From RYN-230 sp963711705 (GTDB lineage Bacteria; Actinomycetota; Actinomycetes; Streptosporangiales; Streptosporangiaceae), in the NCBI GenBank assembly GCA_963711705.1, contig CAVQFM010000024.1, positions 55,439-119,438 on the forward strand: 64,000 nucleotides of DNA, read 5' to 3'. Under the pieces are notes generated by a model. The model was not told the DNA's origin and made no database searches. It worked only from the letters and a program-made list of their open reading frames with translations. This document shows positions 17,702 through 27,178 of the stretch, one piece after another. Numbering within the stretch: the stretch's first letter is position 1; each line of letters begins with the position of its first letter. The translations under genes and the position numbers were made by a program.

Positions 17702-18616
17702 ATGAGCCCCAGGCCGGCCCTGGACAGAATTATAGACATGGGCACTCCCGACTCACCGGACGTGCTGGCCCGCCCAGCCCGTCGTCCCGACCAGGTCCTC
17801 CGTTACGGCCCAGGCCCGGAGCACGTCGCTGACCTGCGACTTCCCCCCTGGTGGGCGGAACGCGGCGTGGCCGCCACCGATCCCGGTGCGCTGGTCCTCC
17901 TGCTGCATGGCGGGTTCTGGCGGGCGGCTTATGACCGGGTGCATCTGGGCCCGATGGCGGCCGCGCTGGCGGCCGAGGGGTATGTGGTGTGCACCCCGGA
18001 GTTCCGCCGGGTGGGCCAGCCGGGGGGTGGCTGGCCGGGAACGTTCGACGACATCGCGGCCGCGGTGGACACGCTGCCCGGACTGGTCGCCGCGGCGGTG
18101 GCGGGCGTATCCGGCCGCCCGGGCGGGGCCGGCCCGCGGGCCGCGCGGGTGGTGCTGGCCGGGCACTCGGCCGGCGGTCACCTGGCCCTGTGGGCGGCCG
18201 CTCGGCACCGGCTCGGGCCGGGCCCTGCCTGGCGGCTGGCGGCCGCGCCCCGGTGGGCGGGGGTGGTGGCGCTGGCCCCGGTCAGCGATCTCGCCGCCTG
18301 CCACCGCGCCGGGCTGAGCAACGACGCCGCCGGCGAACTGCTCGGTGGCGGCCCGGGGGAGCAGCCGGGCCGGTACGCGGCCACCGACCCGGCGTCGCTG
18401 ATCCCGCTGGGCCTGCCGGTGCAGATCGTGCACGGCACCGACGACGGCAACGTGCCCTGCGCGATGAGCCGCCGGTTCGCGGCCCGCGCCCGGGCGGCCG
18501 GGGACGAGGTGGTACTGACCGAACTGGCCGGGTGCGGCCACTTCGACGTCATCGACCCGCTCTCCCCGGCCTGGCCGGCCGTGCTGGGCGCGTTCCGCCG
18601 TCTCAAACCGGGATGA
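17702..18616 (+). CDS. alpha/beta hydrolase, kynurenine formamidase/esterase-like
   Basis: This is a hydrolase of about 304 aa. The oxyanion-hole motif is LHGGFWR, the nucleophile elbow GHSAGGH, the acid Asp in HGTDDGNVP and the His in GCGHFDVID. The HGGFW motif is typical of bacterial kynurenine formamidase-like and BD-FAE-like esterases. ATG 17702 has an AGGCGG site upstream, and ATG 17738 would also serve. The frame reaches back to 17480, but that overlaps the divergent secreted protein and is not coding. No tryptophan-catabolic genes are adjacent, so the substrate is open. Confidence 0.88.
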   Translation: MSPRPALDRIIDMGTPDSPDVLARPARRPDQVLRYGPGPEHVADLRLPPWWAERGVAATDPGALVLLLHGGFWRAAYDRVHLGPMAAALAAEGYVVCTPEFRRVGQPGGGWPGTFDDIAAAVDTLPGLVAAAVAGVSGRPGGAGPRAARVVLAGHSAGGHLALWAAARHRLGPGPAWRLAAAPRWAGVVALAPVSDLAACHRAGLSNDAAGELLGGGPGEQPGRYAATDPASLIPLGLPVQIVHGTDDGNVPCAMSRRFAARARAAGDEVVLTELAGCGHFDVIDPLSPAWPAVLGAFRRLKPG

Positions 18617-18699
18617 ACATGGCCAAGGTTCTGGCTGGCCGCGTAGCGTGGATGGTTGGTTTGTGCGTTTGTGCCCGCTGAGCTTCCGAGGCGGAAACT

Positions 18700-21438
18700 G
18701 TGACGAAGCTGATCGGCCGCCGCGCCGAATGCGGCACGCTCGGCCGGCTCGTGGCGGAAGTGCGGGCCGGGGAAAGCCGTGCCCTGGTGGTGCACGGTGA
18801 GCCCGGAGTGGGCAAGACGGTGCTGCTGGACTACCTGGTCGGGCAGGCGCCGGACTGCAGGCTGGTGCGCGCGGTGGGTGTCCAGTCCGAGATAGAACTG
18901 GCGTTCGCCGCCCTGCACCAGCTGTGCGCGCCGCTGCTCGATCGTCTGGAGCATCTCCCGGTGCCGCAGCGGGCCGCGCTGCAAACCGCGTTCGGCATGA
19001 GCGCAGGCCCGGCGCCGGACCGGTTCCTGATCGGGCTGGCCGTGCTGAACATGCTGTCCGATGTGGCTGAGGAACGGCCGCTGGTGTGCCTGATAGACGA
19101 CGAGCAGTGGCTGGACCAGGCCTCGGCGCAGGTTCTCGCGTTCGTGGCCCGCCGCCTGGGCAAGGAGTCGGTCGGCCTGGTGTTCAGCGCCCGGGTGCCC
19201 AGCGCCGACCTGGCCGGATTGCCGGAGCTGGTGATCGGCGGGCTGCGCGAGGACGATGCGCGCCAGCTGCTGGACTCGGTGCTGACCGGGCCGCTGGATC
19301 CGCGGGTCCGTGACCAGATCGTGGCCGAGACGCAGGGCAACCCGCTGGCCCTGCTGGAACTCCCGCGCGGCCTGACCGTGGCGGAGCTGGCGGGTGGCTT
19401 CGGGCTGCCCAGCGCGGCCGCGCTGTCCAGCACGATCGAGGAGAGCTTCCGGCGGCGCAGCGACGTCCTCCCGGCCGGGACCCGCCGCCTGTTGCTGCTC
19501 GCAGCGGCGGACCCGGGGGGCGACCCGGCGCTGGTCTGGCGGGCGGCCGGGCGGCTCGGCATCGGCACGGACGCGGCGGTGCCCGCGGCCGAGGCCGGGC
19601 TGGCCGAATTCGGCACCCGGGTCAGGTTCCGTCATCCGCTGATGCGGTCGATGATCTACCGCTCGGCGTCCGTGCCGGAGCGGCAGGCCGCGCACCGCAC
19701 GCTGGCGGAGGTCACCGACCGGGCCGCCGATCCCGACCGCCGCGCCTGGCACCTGGCCCAGGCTGCCCCCGGCCCGGACGAGGACGTCGCCGGAGAACTG
19801 GAGCGCTCGGCGGGCCGGGCCCGGGCCCGGGGCGGGCTGGCCGCGGCCGCCGCGTTCCTGGAACGGGCCGCGACGCTGACCCTGGACCCGGCGCAGCGGG
19901 CGGGCCGGGCCCTGGCCGCGGCGCTGACCAAGTTCCAGGCCGGCGCGTTCGGCGCCACGGTGGGCCTGCTGGCCATGGCCGAAGCCGGGCCGCTGAACGA
20001 GCTCCAGCAGGCCCGCGTCGATCTCCTGCGGGCGCAGCTCGCGTTCGTCACCAACCGGGGCGGGACCGCTCCGACGCTGCTGCTCAAGGCGGCCAAGCGG
20101 TTCGAGCCGATCGACGCGGGCCTGGCCCGGGCCACGTACCTGGACGCGCTGAACGCCACGATGTTCGCCGCCCGGCTGGCCGGTCCGGGCGGCGGTACGC
20201 TCGAGGTGGCCCGCGCCGCCGCTGCGGCGCCCCGGCCGCTGCACGCTCCGCGCCCTCCTGATCTGATCCTGGACGGTCTGGCCGCGAACTTCAGTGTGGG
20301 ATACGCGGCGGCGGTGCCCCCCCTGCGGAAGGCGCTGGACACCTTCGGCACTGGCATGTCCGCCGACGAGGAGCTGCGCTGGCTGTGGGCAGCCACCGAG
20401 GCTGCTCTGCATCTGTGGGACGACGAGCGCTGGGACATGCTCTCCGGCCGGTACGTCGAGCTGGCCCGCACGGCGGGCGCGCTCACCGAGCTCCCGCTCG
20501 CCCTCAGCACCCGCTCCTACCTGCTGCTGTTCGCTGGCGACCTGACCGCCGCGTCGGCACTGACCGATGAGGGGCAGACGGTGACCGAGGCGACGGGGAG
20601 CAACCTCACGCCTTACGGTGCCCTGGCCCTGGCCGCACTGCGCGGCCAGCGGGCCGAGACATCCGCCCTGATCGAGGCCACCGTCCGGGATGCGACCCGG
20701 CGCGGCGAAGGCATCGGGATAGCCGTTGCCGAGTGGGCGAACGCAGTGCTGCACAACGGCCTCGGTAACTATCCCGAGGCGATGGCCGCCGCCCAGGCGG
20801 CCCTCAGGGACCAGGAGTACCCGGGCCTGTGTTACCCGGGCGTGGCGAACTGGTCGGCGGCCGAGCTCATCGAGGCCGCCGTCCGCAGTGGGCAGCGCGA
20901 GACCGCGGCCTGCACCTATCGCTGGATCGCGGAGATGACCAGCGCCAGCGGCACCGGCTGGGCGCTTGGCGTCGAGGCGGGCGCCCGCGCGCTGCTGACC
21001 GAGGGCGAGGCCGCCGAGCGGCATTACCTGGACTCGATCGGGCACCTGGGCCAGACCCGCGTCCGTGCCGGGCTCGCCCGTGCCCACCTGCTTTACGGTG
21101 AATGGCTGCGCCGGCAGCGCCGCCGCAGCGACGCGCGTGAGCAGTTGCGGACCGCGCTGGGCCTGCTGGAGCCGATGGGCATGGCGGCGTTCGCCGAGCG
21201 GGCCCGGCGTGAGCTGCGCGCCGCGGGGGAGATCGCCCGCAAGCCCGCGGCGGCCGCGAAGAACGGGCTGACCGCGCAGGAAGCCCAGATCGCGCGATTG
21301 GCCCGGGACGGGCTGTCCAACCCGGAGATCGGCACCCGCCTGTTCATCAGCGCCCGGACCGTCCAGTACCACCTGAGCAAGGTCTTCACCAAGCTCGGCA
21401 TCGAGTCCCGGGGCCAGCTCGGCCACGTGCTGCCCTAG
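18700..21438 (+). CDS. large ATP-binding LuxR regulator (LAL family), second copy
   Basis: This is a 912-aa STAND regulator starting at GTG 18700. Walker A is GEPGVGKT (residues 33-40) and Walker B PLVCLIDDEQWLDQAS. The C-terminal LuxR HTH reads GLTAQEAQIARLARDGLSN, PEIGTRLFISARTVQYHLS and VFTKLGIESRGQLG. The middle is helical TPR-like sequence. It is not a recent duplicate of the regulator at 8502-11360, since the two differ throughout. It follows the formamidase-like hydrolase and precedes the haloperoxidase-like hydrolase on the same strand; either may be a target. A strong hairpin follows the stop. Confidence 0.93.
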   Translation: MTKLIGRRAECGTLGRLVAEVRAGESRALVVHGEPGVGKTVLLDYLVGQAPDCRLVRAVGVQSEIELAFAALHQLCAPLLDRLEHLPVPQRAALQTAFGMSAGPAPDRFLIGLAVLNMLSDVAEERPLVCLIDDEQWLDQASAQVLAFVARRLGKESVGLVFSARVPSADLAGLPELVIGGLREDDARQLLDSVLTGPLDPRVRDQIVAETQGNPLALLELPRGLTVAELAGGFGLPSAAALSSTIEESFRRRSDVLPAGTRRLLLLAAADPGGDPALVWRAAGRLGIGTDAAVPAAEAGLAEFGTRVRFRHPLMRSMIYRSASVPERQAAHRTLAEVTDRAADPDRRAWHLAQAAPGPDEDVAGELERSAGRARARGGLAAAAAFLERAATLTLDPAQRAGRALAAALTKFQAGAFGATVGLLAMAEAGPLNELQQARVDLLRAQLAFVTNRGGTAPTLLLKAAKRFEPIDAGLARATYLDALNATMFAARLAGPGGGTLEVARAAAAAPRPLHAPRPPDLILDGLAANFSVGYAAAVPPLRKALDTFGTGMSADEELRWLWAATEAALHLWDDERWDMLSGRYVELARTAGALTELPLALSTRSYLLLFAGDLTAASALTDEGQTVTEATGSNLTPYGALALAALRGQRAETSALIEATVRDATRRGEGIGIAVAEWANAVLHNGLGNYPEAMAAAQAALRDQEYPGLCYPGVANWSAAELIEAAVRSGQRETAACTYRWIAEMTSASGTGWALGVEAGARALLTEGEAAERHYLDSIGHLGQTRVRAGLARAHLLYGEWLRRQRRRSDAREQLRTALGLLEPMGMAAFAERARRELRAAGEIARKPAAAAKNGLTAQEAQIARLARDGLSNPEIGTRLFISARTVQYHLSKVFTKLGIESRGQLGHVLP

Positions 21439-21491
21439 CTGCCCTAGCGGTGTGCCCGGGCCGGCGCTGGCCGCCGGTCCCTGCCCCGGGT

Positions 21492-21525
21492 GGTTCCCGG
21501 CTAGCCGGCTGGCTAGCCAGGAACC
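21492..21525 (+). terminator. near-perfect 34-nt hairpin after the LuxR gene
   Basis: Arms GGTTCC...GCTAGCC and GGCTAGC...GGAACC pair with one mismatch and a tiny loop, 53 nt beyond the stop. There is no T-tract, as is common in GC-rich actinobacteria. Confidence 0.6.
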
Positions 21526-21624
21526 CGCCGGACTGGTCACTTGGCCCTGTGCACTGGCGGATGCGTAGGCGGCCCGGCCGGCCTGACCCTGGTAGGAGCA
21601 AGGACCGGAACCGGAAGGGACATC

Positions 21625-22458
21625 ATGCCTCATGTCCGTGTGGGTGCCGAGAATGGCGCCGACATCGAGATCTACTACGAAGACCACGGCAGTGGCCGGC
21701 CAGTGGTGCTGATCCACGGCTACCCGCTGGATGGCCACTGCTGGGAACGGCAGACCCGCGTGCTGCTCGCGGCCGGCTACCGGGTCATCACCTACGACCG
21801 GCGCGGGTTCGGCCGCTCCAGCCAGCCCGCCACCGGCTACGACTACGACACCTTCGCCAGTGATCTCAGCCTGCTCCTTGAGCACCTGAACCTGACCGGC
21901 ATCGTGCTGGGCGGATTCTCGATGGGCACTGGCGAAGTCACCCGCTACCTCGGCCGGTACGGGCCGGGGCGGGTAGCCAAGGCGGTCATGTTCGGGGTCA
22001 TCCCGCCGTTCCTGCTCAAGGCGCCCGGCAACCCGGAGGGAGTCGACGGGCAGCTGTTCGCGGATATCAAGAACGCCATCGTCAAGGACCGCTACGCCTA
22101 CTTCAAGGACTTCCTCGACAACTTCTACAACACCGACAAGCTGGCGCCCGAGCGGATCAGCGACCAGGCCTGGCAGGCGTCCTTCAATGCCGCTGCCGCC
22201 GCTTCCCCGTACGCTACCTACGCCTGCGTGGACAGCTGGCTGACCGATTTCCGCGACGACCTGCCCAGGATCGACGTGCCCACGCTGGTGGCCCACGGCA
22301 CCGAGGACCGCATCCTGCCCTACGATGCCACCGCCCGGCGGCTGCCCGGGCTGATCAAGGACCTCAAGCTGGTCACCGTCGAGGGCGGGCCGCACAACAT
22401 CGGCTGGACCCACCCCGACGAGGTCAACACGGCCCTGCTGGATTTTCTCGCCAGCTAG
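21625..22458 (+). CDS. alpha/beta hydrolase, non-heme haloperoxidase-like
   Basis: This protein is 277 aa, the usual length of cofactor-free chloroperoxidase/esterase-type enzymes. The nucleophile elbow is GGFSMGTG, the oxyanion region IHGYPLDG and the acid Asp in HGTEDRILP; the catalytic His is in GGPHNIGWTH. ATG 21625 follows GGAAGGGA (21613-21620); the longer frame is not needed. These enzymes act as esterases or perhydrolases in the cytoplasm, and halogenation is a side activity. It stands between the LuxR regulator and the iron locus. Confidence 0.9.
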   Translation: MPHVRVGAENGADIEIYYEDHGSGRPVVLIHGYPLDGHCWERQTRVLLAAGYRVITYDRRGFGRSSQPATGYDYDTFASDLSLLLEHLNLTGIVLGGFSMGTGEVTRYLGRYGPGRVAKAVMFGVIPPFLLKAPGNPEGVDGQLFADIKNAIVKDRYAYFKDFLDNFYNTDKLAPERISDQAWQASFNAAAAASPYATYACVDSWLTDFRDDLPRIDVPTLVAHGTEDRILPYDATARRLPGLIKDLKLVTVEGGPHNIGWTHPDEVNTALLDFLAS

Positions 22459-22489
22459 CCGCGCCGGGCCGGCCACGCGCGCCGCCCCG

Positions 22490-23233
22490 TCAGTGCGCCT
22501 GCAGCCCGGGCTCGCGAACCCGGTCCTGGCCGGTCAGGCCGGTGTCATCGCTGGTAACGAAGATATGAGCGGCGGTGGCCTGGTCCAGCTCGATCCCGGG
22601 TGCGGCGGTCCCGATCTGGATGCCGTGCGCGGTACGGCTGACCGTCACGGTGCAGCCGGGCCGGATCCGGGCGTCCTGCAGCCGGGTGAGCAGCGCGATG
22701 TCGGACTGGATAGGCTCCCCGAAACGGCGGATAACGGCGCGCCCGGTGGTGGCGGGCAGTTCGCTGAGGGCGGTCGTTTCTGGGCTGGTGCCGCTGGCCT
22801 GGTGATGGCCCAGCTCGGCCATGCCGGGGATGGGATTGCCGTAAGGCGAATAGGCCGGGTACCCGAGGATGCCGAGGACGCGGCGTTCGACGGCCTCGCT
22901 GATGACGTGTTCCCAGCGGCAGGCCTCTTCGTGCACGAGCGGCCAGTCCAGGCCGATGACGTCGGCGAGCAGGCACTCGGCCAGCCGGTGCTTGCGCATC
23001 ACCCGGACCGCTGCGCTGCGGCCCTCGGGAGTGAGCTCGATCCTCCGGCCCCCGCTGACGGCGGCCAGCCCGTCGCGCTGCATCCGGGCCACCGTCTGGG
23101 ACACGGTGGGGAAGCTGTGCCCGAGCCGGCCGGCGATCCGGGCGCGCTGCGGAATGATGCCGTCTTCCTCCAGTTCCATCACGCAGCGCAGATACATCTC
23201 GGTTGTGTCGATGAGGTCGTCTGCTCGGTGCAC
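22490..23233 (-). CDS. iron-dependent repressor, DtxR/IdeR type
   Basis: This is a 247-aa metalloregulator. The N-terminal winged helix is TTEMYLRCVMELEEDG, GHSFPTVSQTVARMQRDGL. The dimerisation/metal domain has the conserved His, Cys, Glu and His ligands (RKHRLAECLLADVIG; EEACRWEHVISEAVE), and a C-terminal SH3-like domain follows. With Fe(II) bound it should repress iron-uptake genes. An iron box lies 88 nt upstream of its start (23321-23339) and another precedes efeU, so it probably controls efeUOB and possibly itself. The SH3 end is about 20 aa longer than in classic IdeR. Confidence 0.92.
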   Translation of the reverse strand: MHRADDLIDTTEMYLRCVMELEEDGIIPQRARIAGRLGHSFPTVSQTVARMQRDGLAAVSGGRRIELTPEGRSAAVRVMRKHRLAECLLADVIGLDWPLVHEEACRWEHVISEAVERRVLGILGYPAYSPYGNPIPGMAELGHHQASGTSPETTALSELPATTGRAVIRRFGEPIQSDIALLTRLQDARIRPGCTVTVSRTAHGIQIGTAAPGIELDQATAAHIFVTSDDTGLTGQDRVREPGLQAH

Positions 23234-23320
23234 GTCTGTCTCTCCCGGGTGAGGAGTGGCCCTGGCCGCCGCGCCGGCTGGGTGGTGATCCGCCGGGTTA
23301 GCTGGTCCAGGCCTCTTGAT

Positions 23321-23339
23321 TTAGGTTAGCCTTACCTTA
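23321..23339. promoter_or_regulatory. iron box 1 (DtxR/IdeR operator)
   Basis: TTAGGTTAGCCTTACCTTA matches the 19-bp TTAGGTTAGSCTAACCTAA consensus at 17 of 19 positions. It lies between the repressor gene and a short plus-strand frame. Confidence 0.8.
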
Positions 23340-23352
23340 CATAGGTTTGGGC

Positions 23353-23577
23353 ATGGACCTTCCCGTGCTCCCCGGCCCGTCCCTGGCCGAGCTGCCCCGG
23401 ACGGCGGTGGCGCGCGCGGGTGCCGCCGCGGTGGCCCCGGATGGCCGGGCCGAAGGCCCAGCCGGCGTCGCCGGGCCGGTCCGGTCGTTCGCCAGCATTC
23501 CGCCCCCGTTGCGGACGCTGCTCGTCTGCCGGTGCCTGGCCTTACCGGACGGCGCGCGAATTCAGCGCCGTCCTTGA
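23353..23577 (+). CDS. possible small iron-regulated protein (uncertain)
   Basis: An open frame of about 74 codons starts 14 nt after iron box 1 at ATG 23353 and ends 41 nt before iron box 2. It is Ala/Pro/Gly-rich with no domain I recognise. It might be a leader or small peptide, or only the spacer between two operators. The evidence is position alone. Confidence 0.25.
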   Translation: MDLPVLPGPSLAELPRTAVARAGAAAVAPDGRAEGPAGVAGPVRSFASIPPPLRTLLVCRCLALPDGARIQRRP

Positions 23578-23617
23578 CAGCAGGACCGGATCTCCGGTTA
23601 GGTAATGTAATCGCAAA

Positions 23618-23636
23618 TTAGGTATGCCTAACCTAA
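23618..23636. promoter_or_regulatory. iron box 2 (DtxR/IdeR operator) for efeUOB
   Basis: TTAGGTATGCCTAACCTAA is nearly identical to the consensus, and a partial copy (GGTTAGGTAATG, 23596-23607) lies just upstream. It is 44 nt before the efeU start and would cover the promoter. Confidence 0.85.
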
Positions 23637-23679
23637 CTTTGTTAGCCAATGTGACCAGAGTGGTACGGGAGGCGAGCGG

Positions 23680-24543
23680 GTGCTGCCGACATTCGTGATC
23701 GGGCTCCGTGAAGGGCTGGAAGCCGCGCTCATCGTCGGGATCATCGCGGCCTTCCTGGGCCAGCAGGGCCGGCCGGATGCCCTGCGGCAGGTGTGGATCG
23801 GCACCGCGGCCGCGGTCGCGATCTGCGCCGGCATCGCCATTGCCCTGCAGGTGATCTCCTCCGACCTGCCGCAGCGCCAGCAGGAAGGCCTGGAGACCGC
23901 GGTCGGGGCGCTGGCGGCAGGCATGGTCACCTACATGATCATCTTCATGCGGCGGCACGCCCGGCAGCTGAAGGCGGACCTGGAGGGCACGGCCGCGTCG
24001 GCGCTGGCGTCCGGGACCACCCGGGCGCTGGTGGTGATGGCCTTCCTCGCGGTCTTGCGGGAAGGCTTCGAGACCGCGGTGTTCCTGCTGGCCACCTTCG
24101 AGGCCTCGGGGAACGCCGCCACGTCCTGGCTGGGCGCGGTGATCGGGATCCTGCTGGCCGCCGGGATCGGCTACGGCATCTACCGGGGCGGGGTGCGGCT
24201 GAACCTGGCCCGGTTCTTCCGGGTCACCGGCCTGGTCCTGGTCCTGGTCGCCGCCGGGCTGGTGATGACCGCGTTCCATACGGCCAACGAGGCGGGCTGG
24301 CTGACGATCGGGCAGGCTCAGGCGTTCGATCTGTCGTGGCTGGTTCGCCCGGGCACACCGTTCTCCGCCCTGCTGACCGGCGTGCTGGGGATCCAGCCTT
24401 ATCCGGCGTGGATCGAGGTCATCGCCTGGCTCGCCTACCTGGTTCCGGTGACCGTAATCGCGGCATGGCCGTCCCGCCGCCCGCGCCGCCACCCCGCCAC
24501 CAGCGCGGTGCCCGCAGCCCAGCAGCCCGCGCAGCAGCAGTAG
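23680..24543 (+). CDS. efeU: FTR1-family ferrous/ferric iron permease
   Basis: This is a 287-aa seven-helix iron permease. The two iron-binding motifs are REGLE (residues 10-14, GLREGLEAALIVG) and REGFE (LREGFETAVFLLATFE). GTG 23680 follows GGGAGGCGAG. It forms the inner-membrane channel of the EfeUOB elemental/ferric iron importer and is transcribed ahead of efeO and efeB. The His/Gln-rich C-terminal tail (RRHPATSAVPAAQQ) is not part of the core. It is predicted to be derepressed under iron starvation through iron box 2. Confidence 0.95.
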   Translation: MLPTFVIGLREGLEAALIVGIIAAFLGQQGRPDALRQVWIGTAAAVAICAGIAIALQVISSDLPQRQQEGLETAVGALAAGMVTYMIIFMRRHARQLKADLEGTAASALASGTTRALVVMAFLAVLREGFETAVFLLATFEASGNAATSWLGAVIGILLAAGIGYGIYRGGVRLNLARFFRVTGLVLVLVAAGLVMTAFHTANEAGWLTIGQAQAFDLSWLVRPGTPFSALLTGVLGIQPYPAWIEVIAWLAYLVPVTVIAAWPSRRPRRHPATSAVPAAQQPAQQQ

Positions 24544-24642
24544 ACGGCCCGGCCGGGGACGGAACGGGCCGCGGCCGCCCGGATCAGGCCGTTCTGCAGC
24601 GAATTTCCGAAAAGAACAGCGAAGACAAGGAGCCCGACCACA

Positions 24643-25833
24643 GTGAGCACCCCTGGTAACCTTCCTGGGCGGTCACCCCGGCGTACCGCGATCGTGGCCA
24701 GTACGGCCGGGCTGGCGCTGCTGGCTGCCGGGTGCGCCAGCACGCAGGCCTCCGGCGGCGGCGGTTCCGCGTCAGCCAGCAAGGCGAGCACGGTCGCGAT
24801 TGACCTCACCCCGCAGGGCTGCACACCCCGGCCGGCCAGGATCGCTGCCGGTGAGGTCACGTTCGACGTGGCCAACAAGGGCGCCGATGCGGTCTCCGAG
24901 GCCGAGCTGCGCACCGCGGACCTGACCCACATCCTGGGTGAGCAGGAGAACCTGACGCCCGGGCTGTCCGGGACGTTCACCCTCGACATCCAGCCCGGTA
25001 CCTACAAGATCAGCTGCCCGGGGGCCAAGCAGCCGCACTGGACCCTGACCGTCTCGGGTCAGGCCTCCGGCCCCAGCTGGCAGTCCAACGCCCAGCTCAC
25101 CGCGGCGGTGGCCGGCTACGGGGCCTACATCAACAAGAACGTGGCCCGGCTGGTCACCCAGACCAAGGCCTTCTGCTCGGCCATCCGCCGTGGCGACCTG
25201 GCCCAGGCCAAGCTGCTTTACCCCAAGGCCCGGGTCTACTACGAGCACATCGAGCCGGTGGCCGAGATCTGGGGCGGCCTGGACACCTCGATCGACGGCC
25301 GGTGGGAAAACCCGGTCACGGTGAAGTCGCAGTTCACCGGCTTCCACCGGCTGGAGCAGCTGATGTGGGAAGACAGCACGCTGGCTGGCGCGCCGCAGCT
25401 GTGCTCGGGACTGATGGCGCACGAACGGCAGCTGCGCAAGCTGGTCGGCAAGGCCCAGTACAACCCGCTGGAACTGGCCAGCGGCGCCACCGATCTGGTC
25501 AACGAAGCCGCCACCTCGAAGATCAGCGGCGAGGAGGAGCGCTACTCCAACACCGACTTCCCGGTCTTCAAGGCCAACATCGACGGGGCCATGAAGATCG
25601 TCGCCCTGCTGCAGCCCTACCTGCAGCAGAAAGCCCCCAGCCTGGTGCCGCTCATCCAGCGGCGGGACGCGGCCGTGGCCAGGCTGCTGGCCAGGTACCA
25701 GGCCAGCCCGGGCTATGACGGCACCGGCTACGTCGAGTACTCCACCGTCGCCGGCGGCCAGCGCCGCCAGCTGGGCGCGGCGGTGAACGCGCTCGCCGAG
25801 GCCATGTCCAAGATGTCCGTCCAGGTCGGCTGA
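24643..25833 (+). CDS. efeO: EfeO iron-binding lipoprotein (cupredoxin + imelysin/M75)
   Basis: This 396-aa lipoprotein has a basic N-terminus, hydrophobic helix and lipobox LLAAGC. An N-terminal cupredoxin-like domain (VAIDLTPQGCTPRPARIAAGE to WTLTVSG) follows. Then comes the imelysin-like helical domain with the HXXE motif in FTGFHRLEQLMWED and the RVYYEHIEPVAEIW region. It captures iron outside the membrane and delivers it to EfeU. It lies 99 nt after efeU, and efeB begins directly at its stop. Confidence 0.95.
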   Translation: MSTPGNLPGRSPRRTAIVASTAGLALLAAGCASTQASGGGGSASASKASTVAIDLTPQGCTPRPARIAAGEVTFDVANKGADAVSEAELRTADLTHILGEQENLTPGLSGTFTLDIQPGTYKISCPGAKQPHWTLTVSGQASGPSWQSNAQLTAAVAGYGAYINKNVARLVTQTKAFCSAIRRGDLAQAKLLYPKARVYYEHIEPVAEIWGGLDTSIDGRWENPVTVKSQFTGFHRLEQLMWEDSTLAGAPQLCSGLMAHERQLRKLVGKAQYNPLELASGATDLVNEAATSKISGEEERYSNTDFPVFKANIDGAMKIVALLQPYLQQKAPSLVPLIQRRDAAVARLLARYQASPGYDGTGYVEYSTVAGGQRRQLGAAVNALAEAMSKMSVQVG

Positions 25834-25834
25834 C

Positions 25835-27167
25835 ATGGCCTCAGCGAGCGGCGGGCCTGCCGCTGACGCCGGGCCGCCACCGCCAGCGCAGCAGGCCGCG
25901 CCGCGGCGCGCCGCCCGGCCGCTCCCGGGCTCCGTCGCGGCGGCAGCTGCTGGCCGGCACCGGGGCATTCGGGGCGGGCGCGGTGGCGGGCGGCCTGGCC
26001 GGCTACCTCGGCCGGCCTGGCGACGCCAGTGCGGCGGGCGGGAGCGAGGCCGCCGCCGGGGGCACTGTCCCGTTCTTCGGCGGCCATCAGGCGGGCATCG
26101 CCACCCCGGCGCAGGACCGGCTCGCGTTCGGGTCGCTGAACGTGGCGGCCGGCGCGACCCGCGGTGACCTGCGCGATCTGCTGCGTGAGTGGACGGCCGC
26201 GGCGGCCCGGATGACGCGGGGCCGGCTGATCGGGGAAGTCACCGAGCCGCACGCGCCGCCGGTGGACACCGGCGAGGCGGTCGGCTCTCCGGTGTCCCGG
26301 CTGACCATTACCCTCGGCTACGGGCCCGCCCTGTTCGATCATCGTTTTGGCCTGGCGGCCAGAAAGCCGGCCGCGCTCGCCCAGCTGCCGCCGCTGCCCA
26401 ACGAGAACCTCGACCCCGACTACACCGGCGGGGACCTGTGCATCCAGGCCTGTTCCAACGACCCCCTGGTCGCCTTCCATGCCGTGCGCAACCTGGCCCG
26501 CCTCGGCATGGGAGTGGTGCAGCACAACTGGATGGAACTCGGCTTCGGCCGGACGTCCACCACTACGACCAGCCAGGCGACCCCCCGCAACCTGCTCGGG
26601 TTTAAGGACGGCACCCGCAACATCAAAGCCGAGCAGACCGGGCTCATGGACGGCTACGTGTGGGTCGGCGCGGAGACCGACCAGCCATGGCTGCGCGGGG
26701 GCAGCTACCTCGTCGCCCGCAAGATCCGGACGTTCGTGGAGAGCTGGGACCGCGACTACCTGCAGGACCAGGAGAACATCATCGGCCGCGGCAAAGTATC
26801 CGGAGCGCCGCTGTCCGGCGGGACCGAATTCACCACCCCGGACTTCACCGCCCGCGACTCCGCTGGCCAGCCCGCCATCCCGGCCGACGCGCACATCCGG
26901 CTGGCCAGCTTCGAGCACAACGGCGGTACCCGGATCCTGCGCCGCGGTTACTCCTTTACCGACGGCATCGACCCGCAAACCGGCACGCTGCTCGGCGGGC
27001 TGTTCTTCATCGCGTTCATGAAGAACCCGGCCCAGTTCATCCGGCTCCAGCGAGCCCTGGCCGGCGACGCCCTGAACGAGTACATCCACCACGTGGGCAG
27101 CGCCGTCTTCGCCTGCCCTCCAGGTTTGCGGCCCGGCCAGTACTGGGGCGGCGGCCTGTTCGCCTAG
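25835..27167 (+). CDS. efeB: EfeB, Tat-exported DyP-type heme peroxidase (frame break in signal peptide)
   Basis: The mature enzyme is complete. The DyP motif is GFKDGTRN, the proximal heme His is in DAHIRLAS and the C-terminal end is ILRRGYSF...GGLFFIAFM. The twin-arginine signal (SRRQLLAGTGAFGAGAVAGG) is encoded from about 25935 in the same frame as the enzyme, but that frame has no start codon upstream. The natural start, ATG 25835, placed 1 nt after the efeO stop, is in another frame. One extra base between 25840 and 25935 explains this. Otherwise translation would begin at GTG 25983 without the RR motif. EfeB oxidises Fe(II) or heme for uptake by EfeO/EfeU. Confidence 0.85.
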
Positions 27168-27178
27168 GAGACGGTTGC

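Noticed and set aside
18178..22476. 1432-codon open frame on the minus strand across the LuxR giant and haloperoxidase
   Set aside because: It lies antisense to well-supported genes, has Gln/Arg/Gly-rich composition typical of GC-rich shadow frames, and shows no domain except out-of-frame traces.
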